Shown in pieces: positions 33,355 through 42,051 of a DNA stretch of 64,000 nucleotides. The DNA is taken from NCBI RefSeq assembly GCF_001613425.1, contig NZ_BDCI01000035.1, forward strand, positions 248,001-312,000. Direction: 5' to 3'. Positions within the stretch are counted from its first letter, which is position 1; each line of letters begins with the position of its first letter. A program made the translations under genes and the position numbers. Origin of the DNA: Nocardia vulneris. GTDB lineage: Bacteria > Actinomycetota > Actinomycetes > Mycobacteriales > Mycobacteriaceae. The notes beneath the pieces were generated by a model that saw only the letters and a list, made by a program, of their open reading frames with translations, did not search any database and was not told the origin of the DNA.

Positions 33355-33614
33355 CGACGCGCACCTCCTTTCACACCCCGGAGCATCTCGCCCACCGGTG
33401 TTTCCATCTTGCCAGCTCGAGCGAGTTCGCTGCCCTGTGCTACACGCCGCACCGCCAAGTGCAAGGATGGTTCGCGGTACAAGAACCACAAGGATCTCCG
33501 GTGCCACGCACAATGATCAGTGGCGTTCGGACTCGCGCCGCAACCCGCGACGGGGGTCCGCAGCGAGATCAACTGTTGTAGAAACCCGTCGAGCAGTCAG
33601 AGGAGTCAGAGGAC

Positions 33615-35381
33615 ATGGCCTTCTCCGTCCAGATGCCAGCTCTTGGTGAGAGCGTCACCGAGGGAACGGTCACCCGGTGGCTGAAGCAGGAAGGAGACAC
33701 GGTCGAGGTCGACGAGCCGCTGCTCGAGGTCTCCACCGACAAGGTCGACACCGAAATCCCGTCCCCCACGGCGGGCGTGCTGTCGAAGATCGTCGCCCAA
33801 GAAGATGATGTGGTCGAGGTCGGCGGTGAGCTCGGCGTGATCAGCGAGGCCGGTGAGGCGCCCGCCCCGAGCTCGGCCCCCGAACCCGAGGCCGCTGCCG
33901 CGCCCGCGCAGGAAGCGCCCGCCGAGGAAGCCGTCGCCGCCGAGCCGGAGCCCGCGCAGGAAGCCCCCGCTCGGGAAGCCGCGCCCGCCGCGAGCGCGTC
34001 CGCCGGTGACGGCACCCCGGTCAAGATGCCCGAGCTGGGCGAGTCGGTCACCGAAGGCACCGTCACCCGGTGGCTGAAGGCCGTCGGCGACGAGGTCGCC
34101 GTGGACGAACCGCTGCTCGAGGTCTCCACCGACAAGGTCGACACCGAGATCCCCTCGCCGGTCGCGGGCACGCTGCTCGAGATCACCGCGCAGGAAGACG
34201 ATGTCGTCGCTGTGGGTGGACAGCTCGGCGTGATCGGCAGCGGCGCCCCCGCGGCCGCCGCGCCCCCGGCCCCGGCCCCCGAGCCGAAGCCGGAACCCAA
34301 GCCCGAGCCCAAGCCGGAACCGAAGCCCGAGCCCAAGCCCGCGGCCGCCGCCCCGGCACCCGCGCCCAAGGCACCGGCACCGGCCCCGGCCAAGGCACCG
34401 GCCGCCACCGCGACCGAGTCGGATTCCTCCGGTAACGGCGCCACCCCGTACGTCACCCCGCTGGTGCGCAAGCTGGCCGACGAGAACGGCGTCGACCTGT
34501 CCGCGCTCACCGGTTCCGGTGTCGGCGGCCGCATCCGCAAGCAGGACGTGCTCGCGGCCGCGGAAGCCAAGAAGGCGCCCGCGCCGGCCGCCGCCGCACC
34601 CGCCGCGAAGGCCCCGGCCGCCAAGGCCGCGCCCGCGCCGAGCGCACAGCTGGCGCACCTGCGCGGCACCGTGCAGAAGGCGAACCGGATCCGGCAGATC
34701 ACCGCGACCAAGACCCTGGAATCGCTGCGCACCACCGCGCAGCTGACCCAGGTGCACGAGGCCGACGTCACCAAGATCGCGCAGCTGCGGGCGCAGGCCA
34801 AGGCCGCGTTCAAAGAGCGTGAGGGCGTCAACCTGACGTTCCTGCCGTTCTTCGCCAAGGCCGTCGTCGAGGCGCTCGGCGTGCACCCGAACGTCAACGC
34901 CAGCTACAACGACAGCACCAAAGAGCTCACCTACCACGCGGCCGTGCATCTCGGCATCGCCGTGGACACCGAGCAGGGCCTGCTCTCCCCGGTGATCCAC
35001 AACGCGAGCGACCTGTCGCTGGCCGGCCTGGCCCGCGCCATCGCCGATATCGCCAACCGCGCGCGCAACGGCGGCCTGAAGCCGGACGAGCTCTCGGGCG
35101 GCACCTTCACCATCACCAATATCGGCAGCCAGGGCGCGCTGTTCGACACCCCGATCCTGGTTCCGCCGCAGGCGGCCATGCTCGGCACCGGCGCGATCGT
35201 CAAGCGCCCGGTCGTGGTGAAGGACGACACGGGCAGCGAGTCCATCGGCGTCCGTTCGATGTGCTATCTGCCGCTCACCTACGACCACCGCCTGATCGAC
35301 GGTGCCGACGCGGGTCGCTTCCTGACCACGATCCGGCACCGGCTCGAGGAGGCGGCGTTCGAGGCCGACCTCGGTCTGTAA
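33615..35381 (+). CDS. sucB: Dihydrolipoamide acyltransferase E2 with two lipoyl domains
   Basis: 588 residues. Two lipoyl domains (1-80 and ~135-212), each with the lipoylated Lys in EVSTDKVDTEIPSP; linkers are Ala/Pro-rich, the second with a KPEPKPEP run. A peripheral-subunit-binding domain follows (VTPLVRKLADENGVDLSALTGSG region, ~278-315). The catalytic domain from ~350 ends with YLPLTYDHRLIDGADAGRF, containing the active His and Asp. In mycobacteria this gene (dlaT/sucB, Rv2215) serves pyruvate dehydrogenase and peroxynitrite defence as well. Located just before lipB-lipA, which make its lipoyl groups. RBS GAGGAG precedes the ATG. Confidence 0.94.
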   Translation: MAFSVQMPALGESVTEGTVTRWLKQEGDTVEVDEPLLEVSTDKVDTEIPSPTAGVLSKIVAQEDDVVEVGGELGVISEAGEAPAPSSAPEPEAAAAPAQEAPAEEAVAAEPEPAQEAPAREAAPAASASAGDGTPVKMPELGESVTEGTVTRWLKAVGDEVAVDEPLLEVSTDKVDTEIPSPVAGTLLEITAQEDDVVAVGGQLGVIGSGAPAAAAPPAPAPEPKPEPKPEPKPEPKPEPKPAAAAPAPAPKAPAPAPAKAPAATATESDSSGNGATPYVTPLVRKLADENGVDLSALTGSGVGGRIRKQDVLAAAEAKKAPAPAAAAPAAKAPAAKAAPAPSAQLAHLRGTVQKANRIRQITATKTLESLRTTAQLTQVHEADVTKIAQLRAQAKAAFKEREGVNLTFLPFFAKAVVEALGVHPNVNASYNDSTKELTYHAAVHLGIAVDTEQGLLSPVIHNASDLSLAGLARAIADIANRARNGGLKPDELSGGTFTITNIGSQGALFDTPILVPPQAAMLGTGAIVKRPVVVKDDTGSESIGVRSMCYLPLTYDHRLIDGADAGRFLTTIRHRLEEAAFEADLGL

Positions 35382-35414
35382 GACGGGTCGCCACAGGAAG
35401 GTCATCGTGCGCGC

Positions 35415-36323
35415 ATGAAGGTCGTGATCGCCGGCTCGTCCGGGCTGATCGGGACAGCGCTCGTCGCGGCCCTGCGCCGCGACGGGCACGACGTCGCCCG
35501 CCTGGTACGCAGGCGGGCGGCGGGACCGGACGAGTTCACCTGGGATCCGGTCCGCGCCGAAGTGGACGACCGAGCCCTGCGCGGCGCGGACGCGGTGGTG
35601 AATCTGTGCGGTGCGAGCATCGGCCGTCGCCGCTGGAACGGCAGCTTCAAACAGGAGCTGCGCGACAGCCGGATCACCCCCACCGACGTGCTCGCCGCGG
35701 CGGTCGTCGCCGCCGACGTGCCGACGCTGCTCAACGCCAGCGGCGTGCACTACTACGGCGGCGGGACCGGTGACCGGGTGGTCGACGAAACCTCTTCCGC
35801 CGGTTCGGGTTTCCTGGCCACCCTGTGCCGCGATTGGGAAGCCGCGACCGCCCCGGCCGTCGACGCCGGCGTCCGGACCATCCTGCTGCGCAGCGCCGTC
35901 GTGCTGTCCGGGCACGGCGGCATGCTCGGCATGTTGCAGCCGCTGTATTCGCTCGGCCTCGGCGGACGGCTCGGCAGCGGACGCCAGTACACGCCGTGGA
36001 TCTCGATGGCCGACGAGATCGGCGCGATCCTGTTCGCGCTCGGCCACGACACCCTGCGCGGACCGGTCAACGTGGTCGGTCCGGCGCCGGTGACCAACGC
36101 CGAGTTCAGCCGCGCGCTCGGCCGCTCGCTGCACCGGCCCACACCGCTGGTGGTGCCCGCGTTCGCGTTGCGCGCGCTGATCGGCGAGTTCGCGCAGGAG
36201 GCGATCCTGCACGGCCCCAGAGCAATTCCCACGGCCCTCGAGGAGGCGGGCTACGAGTTCCAGCACCCCACCGTCGGCGCCGCGCTGGCGGACATGGTGG
36301 GTCGACCCGGAGACGATCGATGA
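35415..36323 (+). CDS. TIGR01777-family NAD(P)-binding epimerase-like protein
   Basis: 302 residues. N-terminal Rossmann motif VIAGSSGLIGTALVAALRRDGHDV, VVNLCGASIGRRRWNG, SRITPTDVLAAA, GVHYYGG and a C-terminal DUF1731-like segment (VPAFALRALIGEFAQEAILHGPRAIPTALEEAGYEFQHPT). This is the SDR39U1/YfcH group, found as Rv2216 between the E2 gene and lipB in mycobacteria. Reaction unknown. Starts 33 bp after the E2 stop and overlaps the next gene by four bases, so it belongs to the E2-lip transcription unit. Confidence 0.88.
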   Translation: MKVVIAGSSGLIGTALVAALRRDGHDVARLVRRRAAGPDEFTWDPVRAEVDDRALRGADAVVNLCGASIGRRRWNGSFKQELRDSRITPTDVLAAAVVAADVPTLLNASGVHYYGGGTGDRVVDETSSAGSGFLATLCRDWEAATAPAVDAGVRTILLRSAVVLSGHGGMLGMLQPLYSLGLGGRLGSGRQYTPWISMADEIGAILFALGHDTLRGPVNVVGPAPVTNAEFSRALGRSLHRPTPLVVPAFALRALIGEFAQEAILHGPRAIPTALEEAGYEFQHPTVGAALADMVGRPGDDR

Positions 36324-36856
36324 CCGACCAGCTCGACACCCGCCCCGCCTCCCTCATCCGGGATGCGCGGCCCGCGGATCTGCCCGCCATCCTGGCCATC
36401 CACAACGCGAATATCGCCACCTCCACGGCGATCTGGGATCTGGAGCAGGTCGGCCTCGAGGAGCGCGAGGCCTGGTTCGCCGACCGCACCGCGGCGGGTC
36501 TGCCGGTGCTGGTCGCCGAGATCGACGGCGAAGTCGCGGGATACGCGAGCTACGGTCCGTGGCGGCCCAAGGCGGGATACCGCTTCACCGTGGAGAATTC
36601 GGTCTACGTCGACGACCGGTTCCAGCGCCGCGGCATCGCCACCGCGCTGCTCACCGAATTGATCGAGCGGGCCCGCCGGACCGGCTCGGTGCACGCGATC
36701 ATCGCGGGCATCGAATCCGGCAACACCGGCTCGATCCAATTGCACGAGCGCTTCGGTTTCCGCACGGTCGGCGAGTTCCCGGAGGTCGGCCACAAGTTCG
36801 GTCGCTGGATGGACCTGACCCTCATGCAGCTGACGCTGCCCGTGCACGCGCGCTGA
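36320..36856 (+). CDS. GNAT acetyltransferase, phosphinothricin/methionine-sulfoximine type
   Basis: 178 residues; ATG overlaps the preceding stop (ATGA). Opening IRDARPADLPAILAIHNANIATSTAIWD and the acetyl-CoA loop VYVDDRFQRRGIATALLTELIERA, then GSIQLHERFGFRTVGEFPEVGHKFGRW, are characteristic of the PAT/MnaT subgroup. Members acetylate glutamate-analogue toxins or methionine derivatives; which one here cannot be told. Interrupts the mycobacterial order between Rv2216 and lipB. A dispersed hairpin starts at its stop codon. Confidence 0.88.
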   Translation: MTDQLDTRPASLIRDARPADLPAILAIHNANIATSTAIWDLEQVGLEEREAWFADRTAAGLPVLVAEIDGEVAGYASYGPWRPKAGYRFTVENSVYVDDRFQRRGIATALLTELIERARRTGSVHAIIAGIESGNTGSIQLHERFGFRTVGEFPEVGHKFGRWMDLTLMQLTLPVHAR

Positions 36857-36920
36857 CCAAGATCAGGGGGAACTGGCGGCGTCGCGCACTCGGCCGATGC
36901 CGCCACCAGTTCCCCCTCGT
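36857..36920. repeat. Dispersed hairpin repeat, subtype B, copy 6
   Basis: 12-bp outer arms (36865-36876 / 36906-36917) plus inner CGG/CCG pairing. The 5' flank keeps CCAAGATC but the matching 3' end GATCTT has been replaced, so this copy is partly decayed. Confidence 0.88.
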
Positions 36921-36981
36921 GTGGCGAGCAGCACAGGGCACTGGTGGAAAGCCGTAAAGGCTCCGGCGTACCGTCAGGGTT

Positions 36982-37680
36982 GTGAACGACACGCGCACCA
37001 CGTGGTCCGCTCGATTCGATACGACCCCGATCGTGGTCGAGGATCTCGGACTCATCGACTACCACGACGCCTGGGAGCTGCAACGCAAACTCGCGGCAGA
37101 GCGGGCCGAGGGTCTCGGATCCGATCACCTGCTGCTGCTCGAGCACCCGTCCGTCTACACCGCCGGTCGCCGGACCGAGGCCGAGGATCTGCCGATCGAC
37201 GGCAGCCCGGTGGTCGAGGTGGATCGCGGCGGCAAGATCACCTGGCACGGTCCGGGGCAGCTGGTCGGCTATCCGATCGTGCGGCTCGCCGAACCGGTCG
37301 ATGTCGTCCACTACGTGCGCCGCCTCGAGGAGGCGCTCATCACCGTCTGCACCGGCATGGGACTCACCTGCGGCCGGGTCGAAGGACGGTCCGGCGTGTG
37401 GCTGCCCGCCACCGACGTGTTCGCCGAACGCAAGATCGCCGCGATCGGGGTGCGGGTGCAGCGCGGCGTCGCCCTGCACGGCATCTCGCTGAACTGCAAC
37501 TCCGCCATGGACGGCTTCCAGGCGATCGTCGCCTGCGGCATCCGCGACGCCGGCGTCACCACGCTCAGCCGCGAACTCGCTCGCGAAGTCACGGTCGCCG
37601 AGGTCAAACCGCTCGTCGCCGACGCCATCACCAGGGCGTTGAACGGCGAACTCCCGGTAACCGCGCACGACATCCGCTGA
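36982..37680 (+). CDS. lipB: Octanoyl-ACP:protein N-octanoyltransferase
   Basis: 232 residues. LipB motifs: LLLLEHPSVYTAGRR (~43), VDRGGKITWHGPGQLVGYPIV (~75, RGG-x-x-T-x-H-G-P-G-Q), the catalytic Lys in ERKIAAIGVRV (~150) and the acyl-carrying Cys in FQAIVACGI (~190). Transfers octanoate from acyl carrier protein to lipoyl domains such as the upstream E2. TACCGT at 36969-36974 is 7 bases before GTG, so the gene has its own leaderless start. Confidence 0.95.
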   Translation: MNDTRTTWSARFDTTPIVVEDLGLIDYHDAWELQRKLAAERAEGLGSDHLLLLEHPSVYTAGRRTEAEDLPIDGSPVVEVDRGGKITWHGPGQLVGYPIVRLAEPVDVVHYVRRLEEALITVCTGMGLTCGRVEGRSGVWLPATDVFAERKIAAIGVRVQRGVALHGISLNCNSAMDGFQAIVACGIRDAGVTTLSRELAREVTVAEVKPLVADAITRALNGELPVTAHDIR

Positions 37681-37755
37681 GCGCCGGTTATCGCACGCGT
37701 CACACCCACCGGAGGGGTCGCGAGCGGTCGACCCGGTAGGCGTAGTGTCGATCAA

Positions 37756-38772
37756 GTGACCTCAGCTTCAGCACCGGCAGGACGCAAACTGCTACGCATC
37801 GAGGCGCGCAACGCGGAGACCCCGATCGAGCGCAAGCCTCAGTGGATTCGGACCAAGGCGAAGATGGGCCCGGAGTATTCCGAGCTCAAAGGTCTGGTCA
37901 AACGCGAAGGCCTGCACACGGTCTGTGAGGAAGCGGGCTGTCCCAACATCTTCGAATGCTGGGAAGACCGCGAGGCCACCTTCCTGATCGGCGGCGAGCA
38001 GTGCACCCGGCGCTGCGACTTCTGCCAGATCGACACCGGCAAACCCGCCGCACTCGATCGGGACGAGCCGCGCCGGGTCGCCGAGAGCGTACAGGCGATG
38101 GGCCTGCGCTACTCGACCATCACCGGTGTCGCGCGCGACGACCTCGCCGACGGCGGCGCCTGGCTCTACGCCGAAACCGTGCGGGCCATCAAGGCTTTGA
38201 ACCCGAACACCGGTGTCGAGCTGCTCATCCCCGACTTCAACGCCGTGCCCGAGCAGTTGGCCGAAGTGTTCGCCTCGCGGCCCGAGGTGCTCGCGCACAA
38301 CCTGGAGACGGTGCCGCGCATCTTCAAGCGCATCCGTCCCGCCTTCCGCTACGAGCGGTCGCTCTCGGTGCTCACCGCCGCGCGCGAGGCCGGGCTGGTC
38401 ACCAAGTCCAACCTGATCCTCGGCATGGGCGAGACCCCGGAAGAGGTCACCCAGGCGATGCGCGATCTGCACGACGCAGGCTGCGACATCCTCACCATCA
38501 CCCAGTACCTGCGTCCCTCCCCGCGGCACCATCCCGTCGATCGCTGGGTCAAGCCGCAAGAATTCGTCGACCATTCCAAGATGGCCGAGGAGATCGGTTT
38601 CGCGGGCGTGATGGCCGGGCCGCTCGTCCGCTCCTCCTACCGCGCGGGTCGCCTCTACGCCCAAGCGATGGCGCACCACGGCCGCGAAATCGCCCCCACC
38701 ATGGCGCATCTCGCCCAAGAAGGTTCCGCCTCGCAGGAAGCGTCGTCCGTCCTGGCGCGCTTCGGCAGCTGA
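37756..38772 (+). CDS. lipA: Lipoyl synthase (radical SAM)
   Basis: 338 residues. The auxiliary cluster cysteines are in CEEAGCPNIFECWE (~56-69), the radical-SAM triad is CTRRCDFCQI (~83-92), and the C-terminal RSSYRAGRLYAQ Ser ligand region is present. Inserts two sulfurs into protein-bound octanoyl groups produced by LipB. TAGTGT at 37743-37748, 7 bases before the GTG, suggests a leaderless mRNA as for lipB. Ends the conserved block; what follows is not in the mycobacterial order. Confidence 0.96.
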   Translation: MTSASAPAGRKLLRIEARNAETPIERKPQWIRTKAKMGPEYSELKGLVKREGLHTVCEEAGCPNIFECWEDREATFLIGGEQCTRRCDFCQIDTGKPAALDRDEPRRVAESVQAMGLRYSTITGVARDDLADGGAWLYAETVRAIKALNPNTGVELLIPDFNAVPEQLAEVFASRPEVLAHNLETVPRIFKRIRPAFRYERSLSVLTAAREAGLVTKSNLILGMGETPEEVTQAMRDLHDAGCDILTITQYLRPSPRHHPVDRWVKPQEFVDHSKMAEEIGFAGVMAGPLVRSSYRAGRLYAQAMAHHGREIAPTMAHLAQEGSASQEASSVLARFGS

Positions 38773-38782
38773 CTCGGTAGCT

Positions 38783-38817
38783 ACGGGCCCGCACCTGTCC
38801 GACAGGTGCGGGCCCGT
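38783..38817. terminator. lipA terminator
   Basis: 17-bp near-continuous palindrome centred at 38800, 10 bp after the lipA stop; in RNA about 15 bp with a short loop. Confidence 0.85.
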
Positions 38818-39066
38818 CTCTGCGCGCGGCACCGTCTGCCCCGCGGATGTGCGGACCGCGACCTCCATTTACGCGCAGCCGCCGGACCTCGCTAGCGTTG
38901 CGGCGTTACGCCCCCAGGCAGAGCAGACAACGCGCGTCGGCCACGAAGTGCACAGCCTTGAGCATCACCTTGCGCCGAATCCAAACCTCCACAAGCCGGA
39001 CTGGAATCGGCGCCTACTTCGACGACCGTGCGCCCAAGAGCACAAAACCGGCGCGGGCCTGCTGGG

Positions 39067-40347
39067 TCAGCGCACCCGCAGTGCGGTCAGGCGCCACTGG
39101 CCGCGGGTTCGGGTGATGCGGGCGGCCAGGGCGAAATGCCTTGGGCCCCGGTCATATCCCGCGCAGACCTCAGCGGTTTCGGCGTCGACCATGCGCACGG
39201 TAACCCGACCCGGCACCGCGACGCCCAGACCTCGGCCCGGAATCACGTCGGTGTTCACCATCGTGCGCAGTGCGGCGACGATGCGGGCGTCGGCCACCGA
39301 CGTCATGTGCGTGACCAGCCGCCGATGGTCCAGAACCTCCAGAACCAACCGAACCACCCACCGCGCAAACTCCTTGGCGGACAACACCGCTTCCGGATCC
39401 GGGTCCGCGCCACACCCCACCCGCGACTTGGACCGCATCGGCCCGGCCCCACCCTGCACCCGCCCAGTCGACCGACACCCTGCGATCTGCCTATCCGCGC
39501 CGGACTCATCCACCGGCCCATCCGACCGACGCCCCTCCTCACCACGCTTCTGCACAAACTCTCTGGCAGACAACAGAGACACATGACCCGCTTCCGCCCC
39601 GCACCCCACCCGCGACTCGTACTGGGACCGCATCGGCCCCGCCCCACTCTCCGCCCGCCCCGCCGGCGGGCGCCCCTGCACCTGCCCATCCGCGCCACGC
39701 TTCTGCACAAACTCCCTGGCGGACAACAGAGACACGGGACCCACTTCCGCGCCACCCGCGACCCGCGACTTGGACCGCATGGCCCCGGGCCCACCCTGCG
39801 CCCGCCCAGTTGACCGACACCCTGTCATCTGCTTATCCGCGCCGGACTCCACGGGCCCATCCGACCGGCGCCCTCCGACCGGTCCCCCATTAGCACCGCA
39901 CTCGGTAGCAGGGCCCGACTGGCACTCTCCCGCACCCCGACCCGACCGTCTCTCTTCCACACGCTCACCCGACCGGTTTCCCGGCGCAAGCGCACGCGAT
40001 CGACTCCGCTGCGGACGGCCGCTCGACCGGCACCCGAGCCTGTCATCGGAACGGCGCCCCTGTGCATTCCCGTCTGCTCGGCGCTTTTCCACAGGCCCAT
40101 CAGGTCGGCATCCTTGTGGGTCTGCCGACTGGTATCCGTGCACGCACACACCCGACCCGCAGCCCTCCGCGCACCGACTCGACTGATGACCTGGCGCACA
40201 CCTATCCGGTCGGCAGTCCGCCGCCCGTCCGTCCAATCGGCATCCCTGCGGCTCCGCAGTCGACTGCAACGCCCGATCCGGTCCGGTCACCCCTACCCCC
40301 TCGTTGCTTCCCCACTCTTCGGAGCCCCGATTTTGCCCCGCCGCCAC
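39067..40347 (-). CDS. Rv3235-like protein with expanded repetitive N-terminus
   Basis: Up to 426 residues; the start is uncertain because the first ~250 residues are low complexity (Gly, Arg, Ser, Cys). The last ~100 residues form the domain: LLSAKEFARWVVRLVLEVL, RRLVTHMTSVADARIVAAL, GVAVPGRVTVRMVDAETAEV and a final HFALAARITRTRGQWRLTALRVR, which resembles the small Rv3235-family domain (function unknown). Just before it the motif SLLSAREFVQKRG with SRVGCGAEAGHV occurs in two further copies, so the edge of the domain has been copied in tandem. Neighbours give no clue. Confidence 0.6.
   Translation of the reverse strand: MAAGQNRGSEEWGSNEGVGVTGPDRALQSTAEPQGCRLDGRAADCRPDRCAPGHQSSRCAEGCGSGVCVHGYQSADPQGCRPDGPVEKRRADGNAQGRRSDDRLGCRSSGRPQRSRSRALAPGNRSGERVEERRSGRGAGECQSGPATECGANGGPVGGRRSDGPVESGADKQMTGCRSTGRAQGGPGAMRSKSRVAGGAEVGPVSLLSAREFVQKRGADGQVQGRPPAGRAESGAGPMRSQYESRVGCGAEAGHVSLLSAREFVQKRGEEGRRSDGPVDESGADRQIAGCRSTGRVQGGAGPMRSKSRVGCGADPDPEAVLSAKEFARWVVRLVLEVLDHRRLVTHMTSVADARIVAALRTMVNTDVIPGRGLGVAVPGRVTVRMVDAETAEVCAGYDRGPRHFALAARITRTRGQWRLTALRVR
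39366..39870. repeat. Intragenic ~165-180-bp imperfect triplication
   Basis: Three copies of a block carrying CTTCTGCACAAACTC(C/T)CTGGC(G/A)GACAAC or its domain-proper relative, followed by the CGCGACT-GGACCGCAT and CGCCCAGT-GACCGACACCCTG words. In frame with the Rv3235-like gene. Confidence 0.8.
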
Positions 40348-40734
40348 CGGATCTCACGAGTACTCCACTACCCGACCCGTCACCCACAGACCGTTCGCAC
40401 GCCGCACAGGGCATACAACTGCTGTGAACCGTATGGAAGCTCTGTGGGTCGACAGCTCTGCCCGGGCCGCGAACGCGGCAAACCGGTCGTGGGCGCGCAG
40501 GGGGCACGGCGGCGTCTACTCACGCACTCCGACGGTTTGCTGCCGACCGTGGGCCGGTGAGCTCAACGCACCACCGACCCGCGCAGGTTTCGAGGAGCGC
40601 GGCCGGCAACTCGCACCACCGCTCAGCTGCGGTCGTGGTGCTCGACGGGTTTCGCTGACGTTCTCGCGACCAGACAGCCTCCACCCGAGGGTTCAGGGTT
40701 TTGTGAATACATCGAAATCTGTACTATCCATCCC
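40348..40734. other. 387-bp region upstream of cmtR
   Basis: No gene seen. The last 35 bp hold the cmtR promoter and a candidate operator. Confidence 0.6.
40701..40727 (+). promoter_or_regulatory. cmtR promoter with overlapping inverted repeat
   Basis: -10 TACTAT (40722-40727) is 7 bases before the GTG. An imperfect inverted repeat AATACA-n8-TGTACT (40707-40726) overlaps it; a repressor bound there would block the promoter, as expected for autoregulated metal sensors. Confidence 0.5.
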
Positions 40735-41064
40735 GTGGAGACTCTGCAGCACAGTGACGCGCTGGCTCGGTTCGGGCACGCGTTGTCCGATCCGACGCGG
40801 ACTCGAATCCTGTTGAGTTTGCGGGCCGGTGCGAGCTACCCGTCCGAGTTGGCCGAGCAGATCGGCGTATCACGGCAGATACTGTCCAATCACCTTGCCT
40901 GCCTTAGAGGTTGCGGACTCGTGGTGGCGATTCCGGAGGGCCGCCGCAGCCGCTACGAACTCGCCGACGCCCGCATCGGTCACGCCCTCGGCGACCTCCT
41001 CGGCTTGGTCCTGGCCGTCGACCCAGCCTGCTGCCCCGCCGCGGGCGACGAAGGATGCTGCTGA
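40735..41064 (+). CDS. cmtR: ArsR/SmtB-family Cd/Pb sensor, CmtR type
   Basis: 109 residues. Winged-helix body DALARFGHALSDPTRTRILLSL, YPSELAEQIGVSRQILSNHLACLRGCGLV; the recognition helix carries the C-x3-C pair that defines CmtR (Cys57/Cys61 in M. tuberculosis), and the C-terminus DPACCPAAGDEGCC supplies further thiols including the counterpart of Cys102. A repressor released by cadmium or lead is the expected function. Translationally coupled to the following cation transporter gene (TGATG overlap), the logical target. Confidence 0.9.
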   Translation: METLQHSDALARFGHALSDPTRTRILLSLRAGASYPSELAEQIGVSRQILSNHLACLRGCGLVVAIPEGRRSRYELADARIGHALGDLLGLVLAVDPACCPAAGDEGCC

Positions 41065-41741
41065 TGTCCACACCACTCGGCATGCCTGCCGCGCCACCGA
41101 CATCGGCCAGACGCGCCATACTCTCCCGACGCATCCGCTGGTTCGTCGCCGCGACGATCACTTACAACGTGATCGAAGCGATCGTCGCGCTGAGTGAGGG
41201 GGCGCGGGTTTCGTCGACGGCGTTGATCGGGTTCGGGTTGGATTCGGTGATCGAGGTGTCTTCCGCGGCGGCGGTCGCGTGGCAGTTCGCGGGACGGGAT
41301 CCGCAAGCGCGGGAGAAGGTGGCGCTGCGCATCATCGCGTTCTCCTTCTTCGCGCTGGCCGCCTACGTCACCGTCGATGCCGTCCGCGCACTGCTCGGCG
41401 TCGGCGAAGCAGAACACTCCACGATCGGCATCGGCTTGGCCGCGGCCAGTCTGCTGGTCATGCCGGTGCTGTCCTGGTTGCAGCGCCGCGCCGGTCGCGA
41501 ACTCGGATCCGCCTCTGCCGTAGCCGATTCCAAACAAACCCTGCTCTGCACCTACCTGTCGGCCGTCCTCCTCGTCGGCCTGCTCCTCAACGCCCTCTTC
41601 GGCTGGTCCTCGGCCGACCCCCTCGCCGCCCTCGTCATCGCCGCCATCGCCGTCCGCGAAGGCCGCAACGCCTGGCACGGCCAAACCTGCTGCCCCACCC
41701 CATCCCACCCCACAGAAACCACCTGCTGCCCCGACCACTGA
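41064..41741 (+). CDS. Cation transporter (CDF-like membrane protein) coupled to cmtR
   Basis: 225 residues from ATG 41064 (an ATG three codons earlier lies too close to the ribosome site GAAGG). Six hydrophobic segments between residues ~22 and 200. Segment two holds GFGLDSVIEVSSA, segment five VADSKQTLLCTYLSAVLL; these D-x3-E / D-x-K-Q patterns match cation-diffusion-facilitator-type exporters. The tail HGQTCCPTPSHP-TCCPDH is Cys/His-rich and may bind metal. It lacks the usual cytoplasmic C-terminal CDF domain. Predicted to export Cd, Pb or Zn under CmtR control. Confidence 0.85.
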   Translation: MSTPLGMPAAPPTSARRAILSRRIRWFVAATITYNVIEAIVALSEGARVSSTALIGFGLDSVIEVSSAAAVAWQFAGRDPQAREKVALRIIAFSFFALAAYVTVDAVRALLGVGEAEHSTIGIGLAAASLLVMPVLSWLQRRAGRELGSASAVADSKQTLLCTYLSAVLLVGLLLNALFGWSSADPLAALVIAAIAVREGRNAWHGQTCCPTPSHPTETTCCPDH

Positions 41742-42051
41742 CCACGGGCACTCCGTGACGGTTGCCGCCAGACAACTGCACCTGGCCAGCAGCCTGTTAC
41801 GAGCACCAACCACCGACTGCCGACACTCCCTGACGGTCGCCACCGGGACAACCACACCGGGCCGGTTACCGCCGGACAACCACATCGGGCCAGCAGCCTG
41901 TCGCGGACACCGACCACTGACCACCGGCACTGCGCCGACCGTCCTCGCCGGACAACCCGCATCGGTCCGGCCGTTTGGTGCGAACGATGACGTTTCGTGG
42001 CACGCGGCAAAACACTTGCCGCACCGCCGGTGGACTGCGCAAGATGACCGA
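41742..42051. other. 310-bp intergenic region with partial duplication
   Basis: A ~35-bp word GGCCAGCAGCCTGT-CG-CACCGACCAC occurs at about 41785 and 41889 amid ACAACCAC repeats. No gene. Confidence 0.5.

Noticed and set aside
33606..36266. 886-codon open frame on the minus strand antisense to the E2 gene and its neighbour
   Set aside because: Low-complexity Gly/Arg/Val composition caused by high third-position GC; the plus strand has full-length sucB and TIGR01777 genes with all motifs.
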